From: Sphingobacterium sp. UGAL515B_05
Lineage (GTDB): Bacteria > Bacteroidota > Bacteroidia > Sphingobacteriales > Sphingobacteriaceae
Length of the DNA: 64,000 nt
Direction of reading: 5' to 3'
Assembly: GCF_033097525.1 (NCBI RefSeq)
Contig: NZ_CP109907.1
Location: 3,906,001 to 3,970,000 of the forward strand
A program made the translations under genes and the position numbers. Below the pieces are notes generated by a model. That model saw only the letters and a program-made list of their open reading frames with translations, was not told the DNA's origin and made no database searches. Shown here in pieces: positions 35,748 through 45,683 of this stretch; positions within the stretch are counted from its first letter, which is position 1; each line of letters starts with the position of its first letter.

Positions 35748-37190
35748 ATGATAAAAAAACTGAAAGCTTTCCTCGTGGCGGTTCTTCTGCCTGGCGGCAC
35801 TGCATTCGGACAGCAAGCACCAGCACCATTTTTGCCTATTCCAAATCCCGCACAATTGCGATGGCACAAAGCCGAATATATTATGTTTGTCCATTTTGGC
35901 ATGAAGACATTTTATCCGAGTGACAACCACATGGGGACGGGAGATGAAGACCCAAACCGTTTTAATCCCACACAATTCAATACCGATCAATGGGCTAAAG
36001 TGGCTAAAGAAGGTGGGTTTAAGGGGATGGTGCTAACGACAAAACATCACGATGGATTTGCAAATTGGCAGACTTCAACCACCGACCATGGGGTCGCTTC
36101 TTCGGCTTGGCGAGCAGGAAAGGGAGATGTCGTACGCGATCTGGCTAAATCTTGTCGAGAGAATGATCTCTATTTTGGATTATATGTCTCTATTATCGAT
36201 CATCATTTTAACAAATATGGCTCTTCGAAACATCAGTCCTATGGCGATTATTACTTTAACCAAATTGAGGAGTTAAGTACCAAGTATGGCCCAATCGATG
36301 AATATTGGTTCGATGGTTTTAATGCCGATAACCTAAAAATGGACTATCCTAAAATTGGACGGATGATTGTCGAGAAACAGCCCGATGCGGTGGTCTATGA
36401 TTCGGGTGTTTTGGTCAACACTATCCCTGATCGCTGTATAGCATGGCCAGGAAATCATGGCGGAATTACGCCAGATCAAAACTACCGCCAATTAATCGAT
36501 GGCGTAATGCGCTGGTACCCCAACGAAGCTTCAATTATTTTGCAAGGCAATTGGTTTCACATTGGTCAACCTGCCGTGAGTCTAGAAAAGATGAAAGAGT
36601 ATTATTTAACCTCAGTTGGTTATGGCTCAACGCCTTTAATGAATGTTTCTCCAAATGCAGTGGGATTGATGGATGAAGCAACAGAAAAGATTTTGATCGC
36701 GTTTAAATCCTGGGTCGATCAATTGCACAATAGTAATCCGGCATTCAAAAAAAAGGCAACAGACGACGGTCATCGTGGCAATTCGAAAAAGTATGCAGCT
36801 TCACAGGTCAACGATGGAGATTATAATAGCTATTTCGCAACAGATGATAGCGATGATAAAGCGAGCATAACCATCGACTTGGGTAAGAAAACAAAAATTG
36901 ATGGTTTTATCTTGCAAGAATACATTCCGCTCGGTCAACGGGTGGATGAATACAGCATTGAATGCCGTGTGGACGGGAAATGGGTTGAAGTTTTCCAAGG
37001 AAAGAAAATTGGGTATAAGCGTATCATATTGGCAGGAGCGGCTTCGGCCAAGGATATTAAATTTCCAGTCTCAGATGCGGTGCGACTGCATGTCAATAAG
37101 AGTTTGGCTTGCCCATTAATCAATAATTTTCAAGTGATTGCTTTGGGAGGAATCGATAACCAATCGCTTAGATCAAATCCATACAAATGA
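35748..37190 (+). CDS. Secreted GH29 alpha-L-fucosidase
   Basis: A 480-residue retaining alpha-L-fucosidase. A signal peptide ends near TAFGQQ (about 23). The TIM barrel (about 35-335) includes the family phrases YIMFVHFGMKTFYP, KHHDGFANW and EYWFDGFNAD, in which Asp189 is the nucleophile. The C-terminal 120 residues form a beta-sandwich of the F5/8 kind (ASITIDLGKKTKIDGFILQE). The gene overlaps the DUF2264 gene by four bases, so the pair is coupled. Fucose release ties this locus to the upstream deoxysugar symporter and dehydrogenase genes. Confidence 0.93.
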   Translation: MIKKLKAFLVAVLLPGGTAFGQQAPAPFLPIPNPAQLRWHKAEYIMFVHFGMKTFYPSDNHMGTGDEDPNRFNPTQFNTDQWAKVAKEGGFKGMVLTTKHHDGFANWQTSTTDHGVASSAWRAGKGDVVRDLAKSCRENDLYFGLYVSIIDHHFNKYGSSKHQSYGDYYFNQIEELSTKYGPIDEYWFDGFNADNLKMDYPKIGRMIVEKQPDAVVYDSGVLVNTIPDRCIAWPGNHGGITPDQNYRQLIDGVMRWYPNEASIILQGNWFHIGQPAVSLEKMKEYYLTSVGYGSTPLMNVSPNAVGLMDEATEKILIAFKSWVDQLHNSNPAFKKKATDDGHRGNSKKYAASQVNDGDYNSYFATDDSDDKASITIDLGKKTKIDGFILQEYIPLGQRVDEYSIECRVDGKWVEVFQGKKIGYKRIILAGAASAKDIKFPVSDAVRLHVNKSLACPLINNFQVIALGGIDNQSLRSNPYK

Positions 37191-38443
37191 AATATGTTAG
37201 ATGGCTTGCCTGCATGGCCTCCTTGTTCTATGCCGGAATAGCTCAACCCGTAGTTGCTCAGCAGGCTACTGCACTTCCTGTAACAATTGAACAAGGAAAT
37301 CAAGATCGTGAATATTGGACAGAGTTACTTTACAAAATTGTATCTCCAGTGATCCATAACCTCGCTTCGGGAACACTGAAAAAGAATATGCCTCTGGAAA
37401 AGGCTCCAGGGTATATGTTAAATGCTGAGCAGGTTACCTACTTGGAAGCTGTGGGGCGTACCATGGCCGGTGTTGCGCCTTGGTTAGCACTTCCTGATGA
37501 CAATACACAAGAAGGAAAACAGCGTAAAGAATTGCGCTTGGCATTGCTAAAGGGAATTGCCAATGCAGTGAATCCAAAAAATCCCGATTGCTTGGATTTC
37601 AGTAAGGAACAACAGCCGATTGTTGATGCGGCCTTTATGGCTCAAGGCTTTTTAAGAGCGCCTCAAGCGCTTTGGGAACCCTTGGACGCAACGACAAAAT
37701 CAAGGATTATCAATAATTTTAAAAGTCTGCGCAATCGTGCCGCCTACTATAATAATTGGTTGTTATTTTCGGCATTGACAGAAGCCTTTTTGTTACGGAT
37801 AGGTGAAGATGCTGACCCCATGCGTATTGATATAGCGCTGAAGAAAATGGAGGAGTGGTACCTAGGGGACGGCTGGTACAGTGATGGACCTCATTTTGCC
37901 ATGGATTATTATAATAGCTTTGTCATTCAGCCGATGTTGGTCGATATTTATCGTACGCTTGCGGAGGTAAAGAAGACGGGGCGCACGGAATATGATTTGG
38001 TCCTAAAACGTATGCAGCGTTATGCGACATTTCAAGAACGGATGATCGGTGTGGATGGAAGTTTTTCGCCTTTTGGTCGTTCGATAACCTATCGAACTGG
38101 TGCTTTCCAGGCTTTGGCACAAGTGGCACTATTGGGTAAGTATCCAGAGGGACTGTCTCCGGGACAGATTAGAAGCGCAATGACGGCTATGCATCGTCGA
38201 ATGTTCGATTCCTGTTCGAACTTTGATTCAAATGGATGGTTACTGTTGGGATTCTGCGGCGCACAGCCGGAAGTTGCGGATACCTATACTTCCACAGGAA
38301 GTTTATATATGACCACACTCAGTTTTTTACCGTTGGGATTGCCTGCAAATAATCCATTTTGGACAAATAAACCCGAGGACTGGACAACAAAGAAAGCTTG
38401 GCAAGGTCAGGCGTTTAAAAAAGATTATAAAGTTGGCTATTAA
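37187..38443 (+). CDS. Secreted DUF2264-family (alpha/alpha)-barrel protein
   Basis: A 418-residue protein with a signal peptide (about 1-25, ending in VVAQQ). The body is helical and matches DUF2264: YLEAVGRTMAGVAPWLAL, NRAAYYNNWLLFSALTEAF, EEWYLGDGWYSDGPHFAMDY and RYATFQERMIGVDGSFSPFG. The aromatic- and acid-rich loops around DGWYSDGPHFAMDYYNS form a likely active site of an (alpha/alpha)6 glycosidase. I do not assign a CAZy family or substrate with certainty. Translational coupling to the GH29 gene suggests that it acts on the same glycan, perhaps after fucose is removed. Confidence 0.82.
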   Translation: MKYVRWLACMASLFYAGIAQPVVAQQATALPVTIEQGNQDREYWTELLYKIVSPVIHNLASGTLKKNMPLEKAPGYMLNAEQVTYLEAVGRTMAGVAPWLALPDDNTQEGKQRKELRLALLKGIANAVNPKNPDCLDFSKEQQPIVDAAFMAQGFLRAPQALWEPLDATTKSRIINNFKSLRNRAAYYNNWLLFSALTEAFLLRIGEDADPMRIDIALKKMEEWYLGDGWYSDGPHFAMDYYNSFVIQPMLVDIYRTLAEVKKTGRTEYDLVLKRMQRYATFQERMIGVDGSFSPFGRSITYRTGAFQALAQVALLGKYPEGLSPGQIRSAMTAMHRRMFDSCSNFDSNGWLLLGFCGAQPEVADTYTSTGSLYMTTLSFLPLGLPANNPFWTNKPEDWTTKKAWQGQAFKKDYKVGY

Positions 38444-38500
38444 GTTTTTTTTATAAAAGTACTAGGGATTCGTTAGCCTAAGTCGTCTTTTAAGTAAAGC

Positions 38501-40795
38501 ATGATCATGAAACCGCCAAATCTTAAGCTCGTTTTTTTTACCTGTTTTCTTGGCTTTTGCTCCTTTGGGCAAAGTCTGGCTCAACGAAGTCTGATACCGT
38601 CAGGTATGTTGGATAGGAGCAAAGCTGTTGTATCACAATATGTAGCCCAATTCGATCGTCCTGCAATACGAATACCATCCCAAGTAGCCGTGGATGCTCC
38701 TTTGTTGGGTAATGGCAGTACAGGGGTAGCAATTGCGGGTACAGCTGATAGGCAGACCTATTACCTGGCGAGAAATGATTTTTGGCGGTTAAAATCTGGA
38801 TTTAACGAGTCTTATCCTGCCGTATTAGGTAAAGTAGAAGTGGCTATTCCAATGTTAAAGAAGGCGAGTTATCAGGTTGATGTGGATCTATATACAGCAA
38901 TTGCAACCTCAACCTTTCAGGCAGGAGATACGCTGCTGGAGATCAAATCATTTGTTTCCGAGAAAGATGACTGCTTGATTTTACAATTTCAAAACAAAGG
39001 AAAGCAACAAATCAACGGGCAGATTAATCTGCTTCTCCCTGCGGAAGACCAATTTAAAAATAATCCACCAGCCGAGTCACTTTTCCCTGCTGTCACGCAG
39101 CAGGAGACGAGAGGAAATGGAACAAAATTGATCAGCAGGGGCTTTAATGAGTTGGTAGATATTCCGACAAAGGCTGCCGCTGCTGGAAAAATAATCGGAC
39201 AACAGCAAGCTGATTTCAACTTACATGCAGGCGAATCACTAACTTATGTATGTGCCTTATCTTCCAATTTCAAAAGTAAGAATTGTGCGGAAAAGGTGCT
39301 TAAGACCGTGGATGGTTTAGATCTGAAAAATGTAAAACTGCTCGAACGCGAACATAAAAAGTGCTGGGCAGATTTTTGGTCGGACTCTTATGTTGAAATT
39401 CCTGATAAAGTGATCGAAAAACAATATTACCTGTCTCACTATGTGATGGGATCCTGTAGTCGCGATCCGCAATTTGCCCCACCCATCTTTGGAACATGGA
39501 TTACGCGGGAGATTCCCAATTGGAATGGTGATTACCATTTGAATTATAACTATATGGCGCCTTACTATGGACTTTATTCTTCCAATCATCTTGCTGCAGC
39601 AGGTTCGTATGAGCAACCTTTGCTCGACTTTATGGAACGGGGAAAGTTCTATTCGAAAGAAATAACAGGGATTTCAGAGGGATTGTTATATCCGGTGGGA
39701 ATAGGCCCGAAAGGGATGGAAACAACCCGTCAAAATGCAATCATGGAAAGTGTATTTGGTGGGTATATCCAAGGTGGACAGGTGGAGCATAAAGGTTTGT
39801 TCTTTGGTCAGAAAAGCAATGTGTCCTATGGTGTCACCAATATGGCTACAGCGTTTTATACGACTTATGATCGCAATTATGCACGGAAAATATATCCTTA
39901 TGTGCGTGGTGCAGCTGTGTTTTGGACCAACTATGTCAAGAAAGATGAAAATGGTCGTTATGTGATTTTTAACGATGCCATTCACGAAGGGACGGTCGGG
40001 GATAGTAATCCAATTCTAAGTCTTGGACTGGTAAGGCAGACATTGCAGCTGGCTGCCGATTTGAGTGCCTATTTGGATGTGGACCGTCAGTTGGCGGCGA
40101 ATTGGATACAGGTAAAGGCGAATCTCGCTACTTTTCCGGTTCAGGAAAAAGAGGGGAAATCAGTCTTCCGTTATACCGAAAAGGGGCCAGCATGGTGGAA
40201 TGATAATACACTGGGCATACAGCATATTTTCCCGGCCATGCAGATTGATCTGGAAAGTGATCAGCGTTGGATCACTATTGCACGGAACACGATCGAAAAA
40301 ATGGGACGTTGGACAGATAACAATGGCACCAATAGTTTTTTCCCTGCAGCGGTTCGTGTAGGCTACAGTGCCGATAGTATACTATATCATTTGCATCGAT
40401 ATAGTCAACATACTTATCCCAATGGATTTCAACGGAACAACCCGCATGGTATAGAAAATTGTAGTACAGTACCGACAACCATTAATCAGATGTTGTGTGG
40501 TGTCCATCAGCAGGTGCTAAAATTATTTCCTGTATGGCCCAAACAACAGCATGGGCAATTTGGCAACTTACGTGTTGACGGCGCCTTCCTCGTGTCATCA
40601 AAACTCGAAAATGGGGCTGTTACTTATGTAGAAATCTTAAGTGAGCAAGGACGGAATTTGATTCTTGACAATCCTTGGCCGGGACGTAAAATTTCCTGGC
40701 GCAAAAATGGAAAAATAATGCAGCCTTTGGAGGGCGATCGCTTGCGTATAGCAACGAAAAAAGGGGATCGTATTTACTTGCAAGTTGCTATCTAG
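38501..40795 (+). CDS. Secreted GH95-like (alpha/alpha)6 glycoside hydrolase
   Basis: A 764-residue protein with a signal peptide ending near QSLAQR. The N-terminal sandwich contains DAPLLGNGSTGVAIAG, a divergent form of the GH95 opening. The barrel has EIPNWNGDYHLNYNYMAPYY, where Asn348 and Asn350 align with the N-x-N pair that holds the water in GH95 fucosidases, and NDAIHEGTVGDSNP, where Glu496 is a candidate acid. The C-terminal part (VLKLFPVWPKQQHGQFGNLRVDGAFLVSS in segments) also follows GH95. The usual LQGIWN phrase is replaced by IFGTWITREIP, so the protein is a distant relative and need not be a 1,2-alpha-L-fucosidase. ATG codons at 38501 and 38507 are both possible. Confidence 0.75.
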   Translation: MIMKPPNLKLVFFTCFLGFCSFGQSLAQRSLIPSGMLDRSKAVVSQYVAQFDRPAIRIPSQVAVDAPLLGNGSTGVAIAGTADRQTYYLARNDFWRLKSGFNESYPAVLGKVEVAIPMLKKASYQVDVDLYTAIATSTFQAGDTLLEIKSFVSEKDDCLILQFQNKGKQQINGQINLLLPAEDQFKNNPPAESLFPAVTQQETRGNGTKLISRGFNELVDIPTKAAAAGKIIGQQQADFNLHAGESLTYVCALSSNFKSKNCAEKVLKTVDGLDLKNVKLLEREHKKCWADFWSDSYVEIPDKVIEKQYYLSHYVMGSCSRDPQFAPPIFGTWITREIPNWNGDYHLNYNYMAPYYGLYSSNHLAAAGSYEQPLLDFMERGKFYSKEITGISEGLLYPVGIGPKGMETTRQNAIMESVFGGYIQGGQVEHKGLFFGQKSNVSYGVTNMATAFYTTYDRNYARKIYPYVRGAAVFWTNYVKKDENGRYVIFNDAIHEGTVGDSNPILSLGLVRQTLQLAADLSAYLDVDRQLAANWIQVKANLATFPVQEKEGKSVFRYTEKGPAWWNDNTLGIQHIFPAMQIDLESDQRWITIARNTIEKMGRWTDNNGTNSFFPAAVRVGYSADSILYHLHRYSQHTYPNGFQRNNPHGIENCSTVPTTINQMLCGVHQQVLKLFPVWPKQQHGQFGNLRVDGAFLVSSKLENGAVTYVEILSEQGRNLILDNPWPGRKISWRKNGKIMQPLEGDRLRIATKKGDRIYLQVAI

Positions 40796-40863
40796 TTAAG
40801 CCGTAGGGAACTGTTGCTGTTTGAGAAATTAGAAAGGTATACCTGATAAAATAAAACTATAAA

Positions 40864-43098
40864 ATGAAATTTAACCGTTGTTTTTTGAGACTGAATGTCC
40901 TGTTTTTGTTGATTATTGCTGGCGGAAAGCAAGTGACCATGGCGCAAAGCAAAAGTTACGCTTTTCTTGATGTAAAAAGAAGTCGGGAGGAACGTATTCA
41001 GGATCTGATTGCGCGACTGAGCCTATCGGAAAAGGTGCAAATGATGAAGCACGAGTTTAAGGGCGTTCCACGATTGGGCATTCCAGCATACGATTGGTGG
41101 AATGAGGCGCTGCACGGTGTTGCACGGACAGAAGAAAAGGTAACTGTGTATCCGCAGGCTATAGGCATGGCGGCTACTTTCAATTCGGCTGCTGTCAAAC
41201 AGATGGGGGATTATACGGCAACAGAAGGTCGCGCATTATTCAATGAAGATCTCAAAGCCGGAAAAACAGGTAAACGCTATCGTGGACTGACCTATTGGAC
41301 GCCCAATATCAATATTTTTCGTGATCCACGCTGGGGAAGAGGGCAGGAGACGTATGGTGAAGACCCTTATTTGACAGGGCAGATCGGAACAGCTATCGTG
41401 CGCGGGCTGGAAGGTGATGATCCACAGTATTTGAAGGCAGTTGCGGCAGCTAAGCATTACGCTGTACACAGCGGACCCGAGCATAATCGACATTCTTTTA
41501 ATGCAGAAGTCTCAGCTTATGACCTTTGGGATACCTACCTGCCAGCATTTCGGCAGTTGGTCATGAAAGCTAAAGTGCATGGGATCATGTGTGCCTACAA
41601 CCGCTTGGATGGAATGCCCTGTTGCGGCAATAATGTGTTGCTCAATACTATCTTACGCCATCAATGGGGCTTTAAAGGCTATGTAACTTCGGACTGTGGG
41701 GGTATCAATGATTTTGCCAGCGGACATAACACACATCCGGATAATACAGCGGCCGTCAGTGCTGCAGTTTTGGCCGGAACAGATCTCGAATGTGGTAATC
41801 TCTATCAATTGTTGGAACAGGGGGTAAAACAAGGTGCATTATCCGAAAAGGATATTGATGTTTCATTAGCCCGACTTTTGCAGATCTGGTTTCAATTGGG
41901 AATGTTCGATCCACAGGAACTGGTACCATACGCAAAGATTGGTCGTGAAGTAATTGAAAGTAAATCGCATAAGGCACATGCCTATAAAATGGCGCAGGAG
42001 GCTATGGTACTGTTGAAAAATGAGCATAACATGCTGCCCCTTGATCCCAATAAAATAAAAAGAATTGCTTTGATCGGCCCCAATGCCGATAATGGACATG
42101 CGCAGTTAGCAAATTATTTTGGTACGCCTTCGGAAATTGTCACACCGCTGAGCAGTTTACAAAAGCGTTATGGAAAGCAAATCGCGATAGATTATCTTCC
42201 GGGAACAGAAATCATGAAAAAAATTGATGGCGGTCCTTCTTTTGAAGAAATTGTTAAAAAAGCTGCGGTAGCAGATGTTATTGTTTTCGTTGGCGGTATA
42301 ACGGCAGACTACGAAGGTGAAGCCGGTGATGCTGGTGCAGCGGGATATGGCGCTTTTGTGAATGGAGACCGTTCGACGATGGCTTCTCCTGAAGTGCAGA
42401 CGACACTTTTAAAAGAACTGAAAAAAACAGGGAAACCACTTGTATTGGTCAATATGTCGGGATCGGTGATGAGCTTTGATTGGGAATCACAGCATGTAGA
42501 TGCGCTATTGCAGGCATGGTATGGTGGACAGGCGGCCGGCGATGCTATAACGGATGTGCTATTTGGTCGCTATAATCCGGCAGGGCGTATGCCTTTGACG
42601 ACGTATAAAAGTGATGCGGACTTACCTGATTTTGAGGATTACTCGATGGCAAACCGCACCTATCGTTATTTTAAGGGGGAGGTACGTTATCCATTTGGTT
42701 ACGGCCTAAGCTATACAAAGTTTGACTATAAACAATTGCATGTGCCTAACCTTGTCGAAACGGGTACTGATGTTCAGGTCACTGTACAGGTAACAAATAA
42801 CGGCCAGCGCGACGGTGATGAGGTCGTCCAATTATATGTTGTTCATCCAAAAGAAGGCAACTATAAAGTGCCTAATAGTGCTTTAAAAGGTTTTAAGCGC
42901 GTATTTTTCAAAAAGGGTCAGTCGCAGAAAATAACCTTCACCTTGACACCGGAAGATCTGGCTTTGGTGAGCGAAAAAGGCGAGTTGATACAAAAAGGTG
43001 GCGCTGTCAAAATATATGTTGGTGGTGGTCAGCCGGGGAAATCTGTAGGTGTCGAGACCGAAATGGCAATGCAAGGAACAGCGTATCGACCATATTAA
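40864..43098 (+). CDS. Secreted GH3 beta-glycosidase, xylosidase/glucosidase type
   Basis: A 744-residue retaining exo-enzyme. A signal peptide ends near VTMAQS (about 29). The TIM barrel has YDWWNEALHGVART, NINIFRDPRWGRGQETYGEDP and the nucleophile motif VTSDCGGI with Asp277. The second alpha/beta domain has VLVNMSGSVMSFDW and a Gly-rich acidic loop (ADYEGEAGDAGAAG), and the fibronectin-like tail begins near 620 (RYPFGYGLSYTKFDY). SDCGGI is the form seen in xylosidase-like GH3 enzymes, so beta-xylose or beta-glucose release is likely; I prefer xylose because of the GH120 and GH43 neighbours, which is an inference. Confidence 0.9.
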   Translation: MKFNRCFLRLNVLFLLIIAGGKQVTMAQSKSYAFLDVKRSREERIQDLIARLSLSEKVQMMKHEFKGVPRLGIPAYDWWNEALHGVARTEEKVTVYPQAIGMAATFNSAAVKQMGDYTATEGRALFNEDLKAGKTGKRYRGLTYWTPNINIFRDPRWGRGQETYGEDPYLTGQIGTAIVRGLEGDDPQYLKAVAAAKHYAVHSGPEHNRHSFNAEVSAYDLWDTYLPAFRQLVMKAKVHGIMCAYNRLDGMPCCGNNVLLNTILRHQWGFKGYVTSDCGGINDFASGHNTHPDNTAAVSAAVLAGTDLECGNLYQLLEQGVKQGALSEKDIDVSLARLLQIWFQLGMFDPQELVPYAKIGREVIESKSHKAHAYKMAQEAMVLLKNEHNMLPLDPNKIKRIALIGPNADNGHAQLANYFGTPSEIVTPLSSLQKRYGKQIAIDYLPGTEIMKKIDGGPSFEEIVKKAAVADVIVFVGGITADYEGEAGDAGAAGYGAFVNGDRSTMASPEVQTTLLKELKKTGKPLVLVNMSGSVMSFDWESQHVDALLQAWYGGQAAGDAITDVLFGRYNPAGRMPLTTYKSDADLPDFEDYSMANRTYRYFKGEVRYPFGYGLSYTKFDYKQLHVPNLVETGTDVQVTVQVTNNGQRDGDEVVQLYVVHPKEGNYKVPNSALKGFKRVFFKKGQSQKITFTLTPEDLALVSEKGELIQKGGAVKIYVGGGQPGKSVGVETEMAMQGTAYRPY

Positions 43099-43162
43099 GG
43101 CAAAATAGAAGAAGGTTAGTATGGATCTTACTGTTAAATAATCAACGAATAAATAAGAATAA

Positions 43163-45679
43163 ATGAAAGTAATTTTCGGAATGTTTCTCGCTATGTTATC
43201 CTTCTCCTTATTTGGACAACAGCAGGAAATTACACGCATGGGAAACGCGCGTGTAGCGCTCTTTGATCGGGACTGGAAGTTTTCCCGCTTTGGTTTGCAG
43301 GCTGATGGGAATCAATTGGCTGAACCTAATGATTTGTATAAGACCGAATGTAATGATGATACTTGGCGTAGCTTGGATCTACCGCACGATTGGGCTATCG
43401 AAGGGCCATTCCGTATTGAGTTGGCCAGTGAATCCGGAAAGCTGCCTTATAAAGGAATAGGCTGGTATAGAAAACATTTTAAAGTCGAAAACCTTCAGGT
43501 TGGCGAGCGTGTTTATCTGGATTTTGATGGCGCCATGGCGAATGCTAAAATTTGGTTAAATGGGCGTTATGTGGGAACTTGGCCTTATGGGTATAGTTCC
43601 TTTCGTATGGACTTGACACCTTACCTAAAAAAAGATGGAGAGAATGTTCTGGCGGTACGTTTGGATACCGAAAATTGGGAATCAAGGTGGTATAGCGGAG
43701 CTGGAATCTATCGTCACGTATGGATGGTACGTACTTCGGACGTACATGTCGCACATTGGGGAACCTCGATTACAACACCTGTTGTCAACGATCAATATGC
43801 AACGGTGAAGAATGAAGTGACACTGGATAACTTTCGTTTTTTTCCAGTACATGCTGAGGTCAAAGCGACTTATTTCGAGTTGGATGCACAAGATAAACCT
43901 GGAAAACAGGTGGCCACCGCCAGTGGATTTGTTGATCTGCACGCCAATGCAAGTGGCAAACTGAATCTTGAAACGCGTATCAATCAACCGAAACGATGGG
44001 ATATTTTATCGCCAAATCGTTATGTAGAAAAGATCGAAGTCATCGTTGACGGCCAAACAAGGGATACGTATTACAGCCCTTTTGGTGTACGGACTATCGC
44101 ATTCACAGCAAATGAAGGCTTTAAGTTAAACGGCCGTCGCGTAGATATAAAAGGGGTATGTAACCATCATGATTTGGGATCATTAGGGGCTGCCTTTAAT
44201 AAAAGTGCCTTGGAACGTCAGCTCAAAATGTTACAGGCCATGGGTATGAATTCCCTGCGCACATCACACAACCCACCAGCACCAGAATTATTGGAGTTGG
44301 CTGATAAAATGGGGATTTTAATTTGGGATGAAGCTTTTGACGCTTGGCGTACAGGTAAGCGCGCAAAAGATTATAATAAATTGTACGATGAGTGGCATGA
44401 ACGCGATCTGTTGGCCATGGTACACCGCGACCGAAATCATCCGTCGGTATTTATATGGTCCATTGGTAATGAGGTGCTTGAGCAACAGGATGTCAACATG
44501 ACTAGGCATCTGGCCGATATTATTCGTCGGGCAGATCCAACACGACCAGTTTCCAATGGTTATAATGACCCGGATGGCGGCCGTGAGTCGGGCGCAGCAA
44601 CCGCTTTGGATATCATGGGCGTGAATTATTTCTTCAGTCAACAGGGGCGTTGGGATAAAGATTCGCGTTATCAGAATATGCCAACTTTGGGCAGTGAAAC
44701 TTCTTCCTGTGTTTCCTCCCGCGGCGAATATTTTTTTGGAACCGATTACGATGGCTGGCAGGTCACCTCTTACGACCGCGCTGCTCCGGGATGGGGCTGT
44801 TCACCGGATGCACAGTTCCGGATATTGGCTCAGTATCCAAACCTGCTGGGAGAATACGTTTGGACAGGTTTTGATTATCTGGGCGAACCGACACCTTATA
44901 ATTCGGCGGAGACCAATTTGTTGAATTTTAGAACGGATCCTGCGAAACGTGCTGAATTGGAAGCCGCATTGGAAGAATTGAAGAAGAAAAATCCGCCCTC
45001 AAGGAGCAGCTATTTCGGTATTATAGACCTTGCCGGTTTTCCAAAAGATCGGTTTTACCTCTATCAATCCCATTGGCGACCAGACTTACCAGTGACGCAT
45101 ATCCTACCGCATTGGACATGGACAAGCAGAAAAGGAGAGATTACACCGGTACATGTGTATACCTCCGGTACAGAAGCAGAACTTTTTGTCAATGGAAAAA
45201 GTCAAGGACGTAAGAAGAAGGTTGCGGGACAGGATTTTCGGTTGCAATGGGATAGTGTGCGTTACGAACCGGGAACGGTCAAGGTAATTGCTTACAAAGA
45301 CGGCAAGGAATGGTCCAAAGCAGAAATCCAAACCGCTGGAAAGGCCGAAAAACTCCAGATGGAAGCAGATCGTGCGACGATCGATGGCGGACGCTCTGAA
45401 CTTGTTTTTGTGTCGGTAAAAGTGACTGATAAAAGGGGAACCTTGGTGCCTCAATCGGAGGCGTTGATTGATTTTTCGGTCGAAGGTGCAGGTGAAATCG
45501 TATCCACAGATAATGGAAATGCAATTGATTTTACCTCGTTCCAAAGTCATTCGCGTAAAGCGTATAATGGAATGGCATTGGTCATCGTAAGAGCAAAAAA
45601 AGGCGCGCAGGGCGCAATCCGGATCAACGCATCGAGTAAGGGTTTGAAAGTGGCTACTGTACAGGTATTGGCAAAATAA
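43163..45679 (+). CDS. Secreted GH2 beta-galactosidase-type enzyme
   Basis: An 838-residue GH2 protein. A short signal peptide (1-19, ending in LFGQQ) precedes the jelly-roll domain (LPHDWAIEGPF, IGWYRKHF), the immunoglobulin-like domain and the TIM barrel (about 310-600). The acid/base is Glu437 in IWSIGNEVLEQ. The nucleophile is Glu564 in LLGEYVWTGFDYLGEPTPY. The C-terminal part resembles DUF4982 (WTWTSRKGEITPVHVYTSG) and a bacterial Ig-like domain (RSELVFVSVKVTDKRGTLVP), the arrangement common in Bacteroidota beta-galactosidases. Five bases separate it from the next gene, so they are co-transcribed. Galactose preference is inferred from the family. Confidence 0.92.
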   Translation: MKVIFGMFLAMLSFSLFGQQQEITRMGNARVALFDRDWKFSRFGLQADGNQLAEPNDLYKTECNDDTWRSLDLPHDWAIEGPFRIELASESGKLPYKGIGWYRKHFKVENLQVGERVYLDFDGAMANAKIWLNGRYVGTWPYGYSSFRMDLTPYLKKDGENVLAVRLDTENWESRWYSGAGIYRHVWMVRTSDVHVAHWGTSITTPVVNDQYATVKNEVTLDNFRFFPVHAEVKATYFELDAQDKPGKQVATASGFVDLHANASGKLNLETRINQPKRWDILSPNRYVEKIEVIVDGQTRDTYYSPFGVRTIAFTANEGFKLNGRRVDIKGVCNHHDLGSLGAAFNKSALERQLKMLQAMGMNSLRTSHNPPAPELLELADKMGILIWDEAFDAWRTGKRAKDYNKLYDEWHERDLLAMVHRDRNHPSVFIWSIGNEVLEQQDVNMTRHLADIIRRADPTRPVSNGYNDPDGGRESGAATALDIMGVNYFFSQQGRWDKDSRYQNMPTLGSETSSCVSSRGEYFFGTDYDGWQVTSYDRAAPGWGCSPDAQFRILAQYPNLLGEYVWTGFDYLGEPTPYNSAETNLLNFRTDPAKRAELEAALEELKKKNPPSRSSYFGIIDLAGFPKDRFYLYQSHWRPDLPVTHILPHWTWTSRKGEITPVHVYTSGTEAELFVNGKSQGRKKKVAGQDFRLQWDSVRYEPGTVKVIAYKDGKEWSKAEIQTAGKAEKLQMEADRATIDGGRSELVFVSVKVTDKRGTLVPQSEALIDFSVEGAGEIVSTDNGNAIDFTSFQSHSRKAYNGMALVIVRAKKGAQGAIRINASSKGLKVATVQVLAK

Positions 45680-45683
45680 AAAG

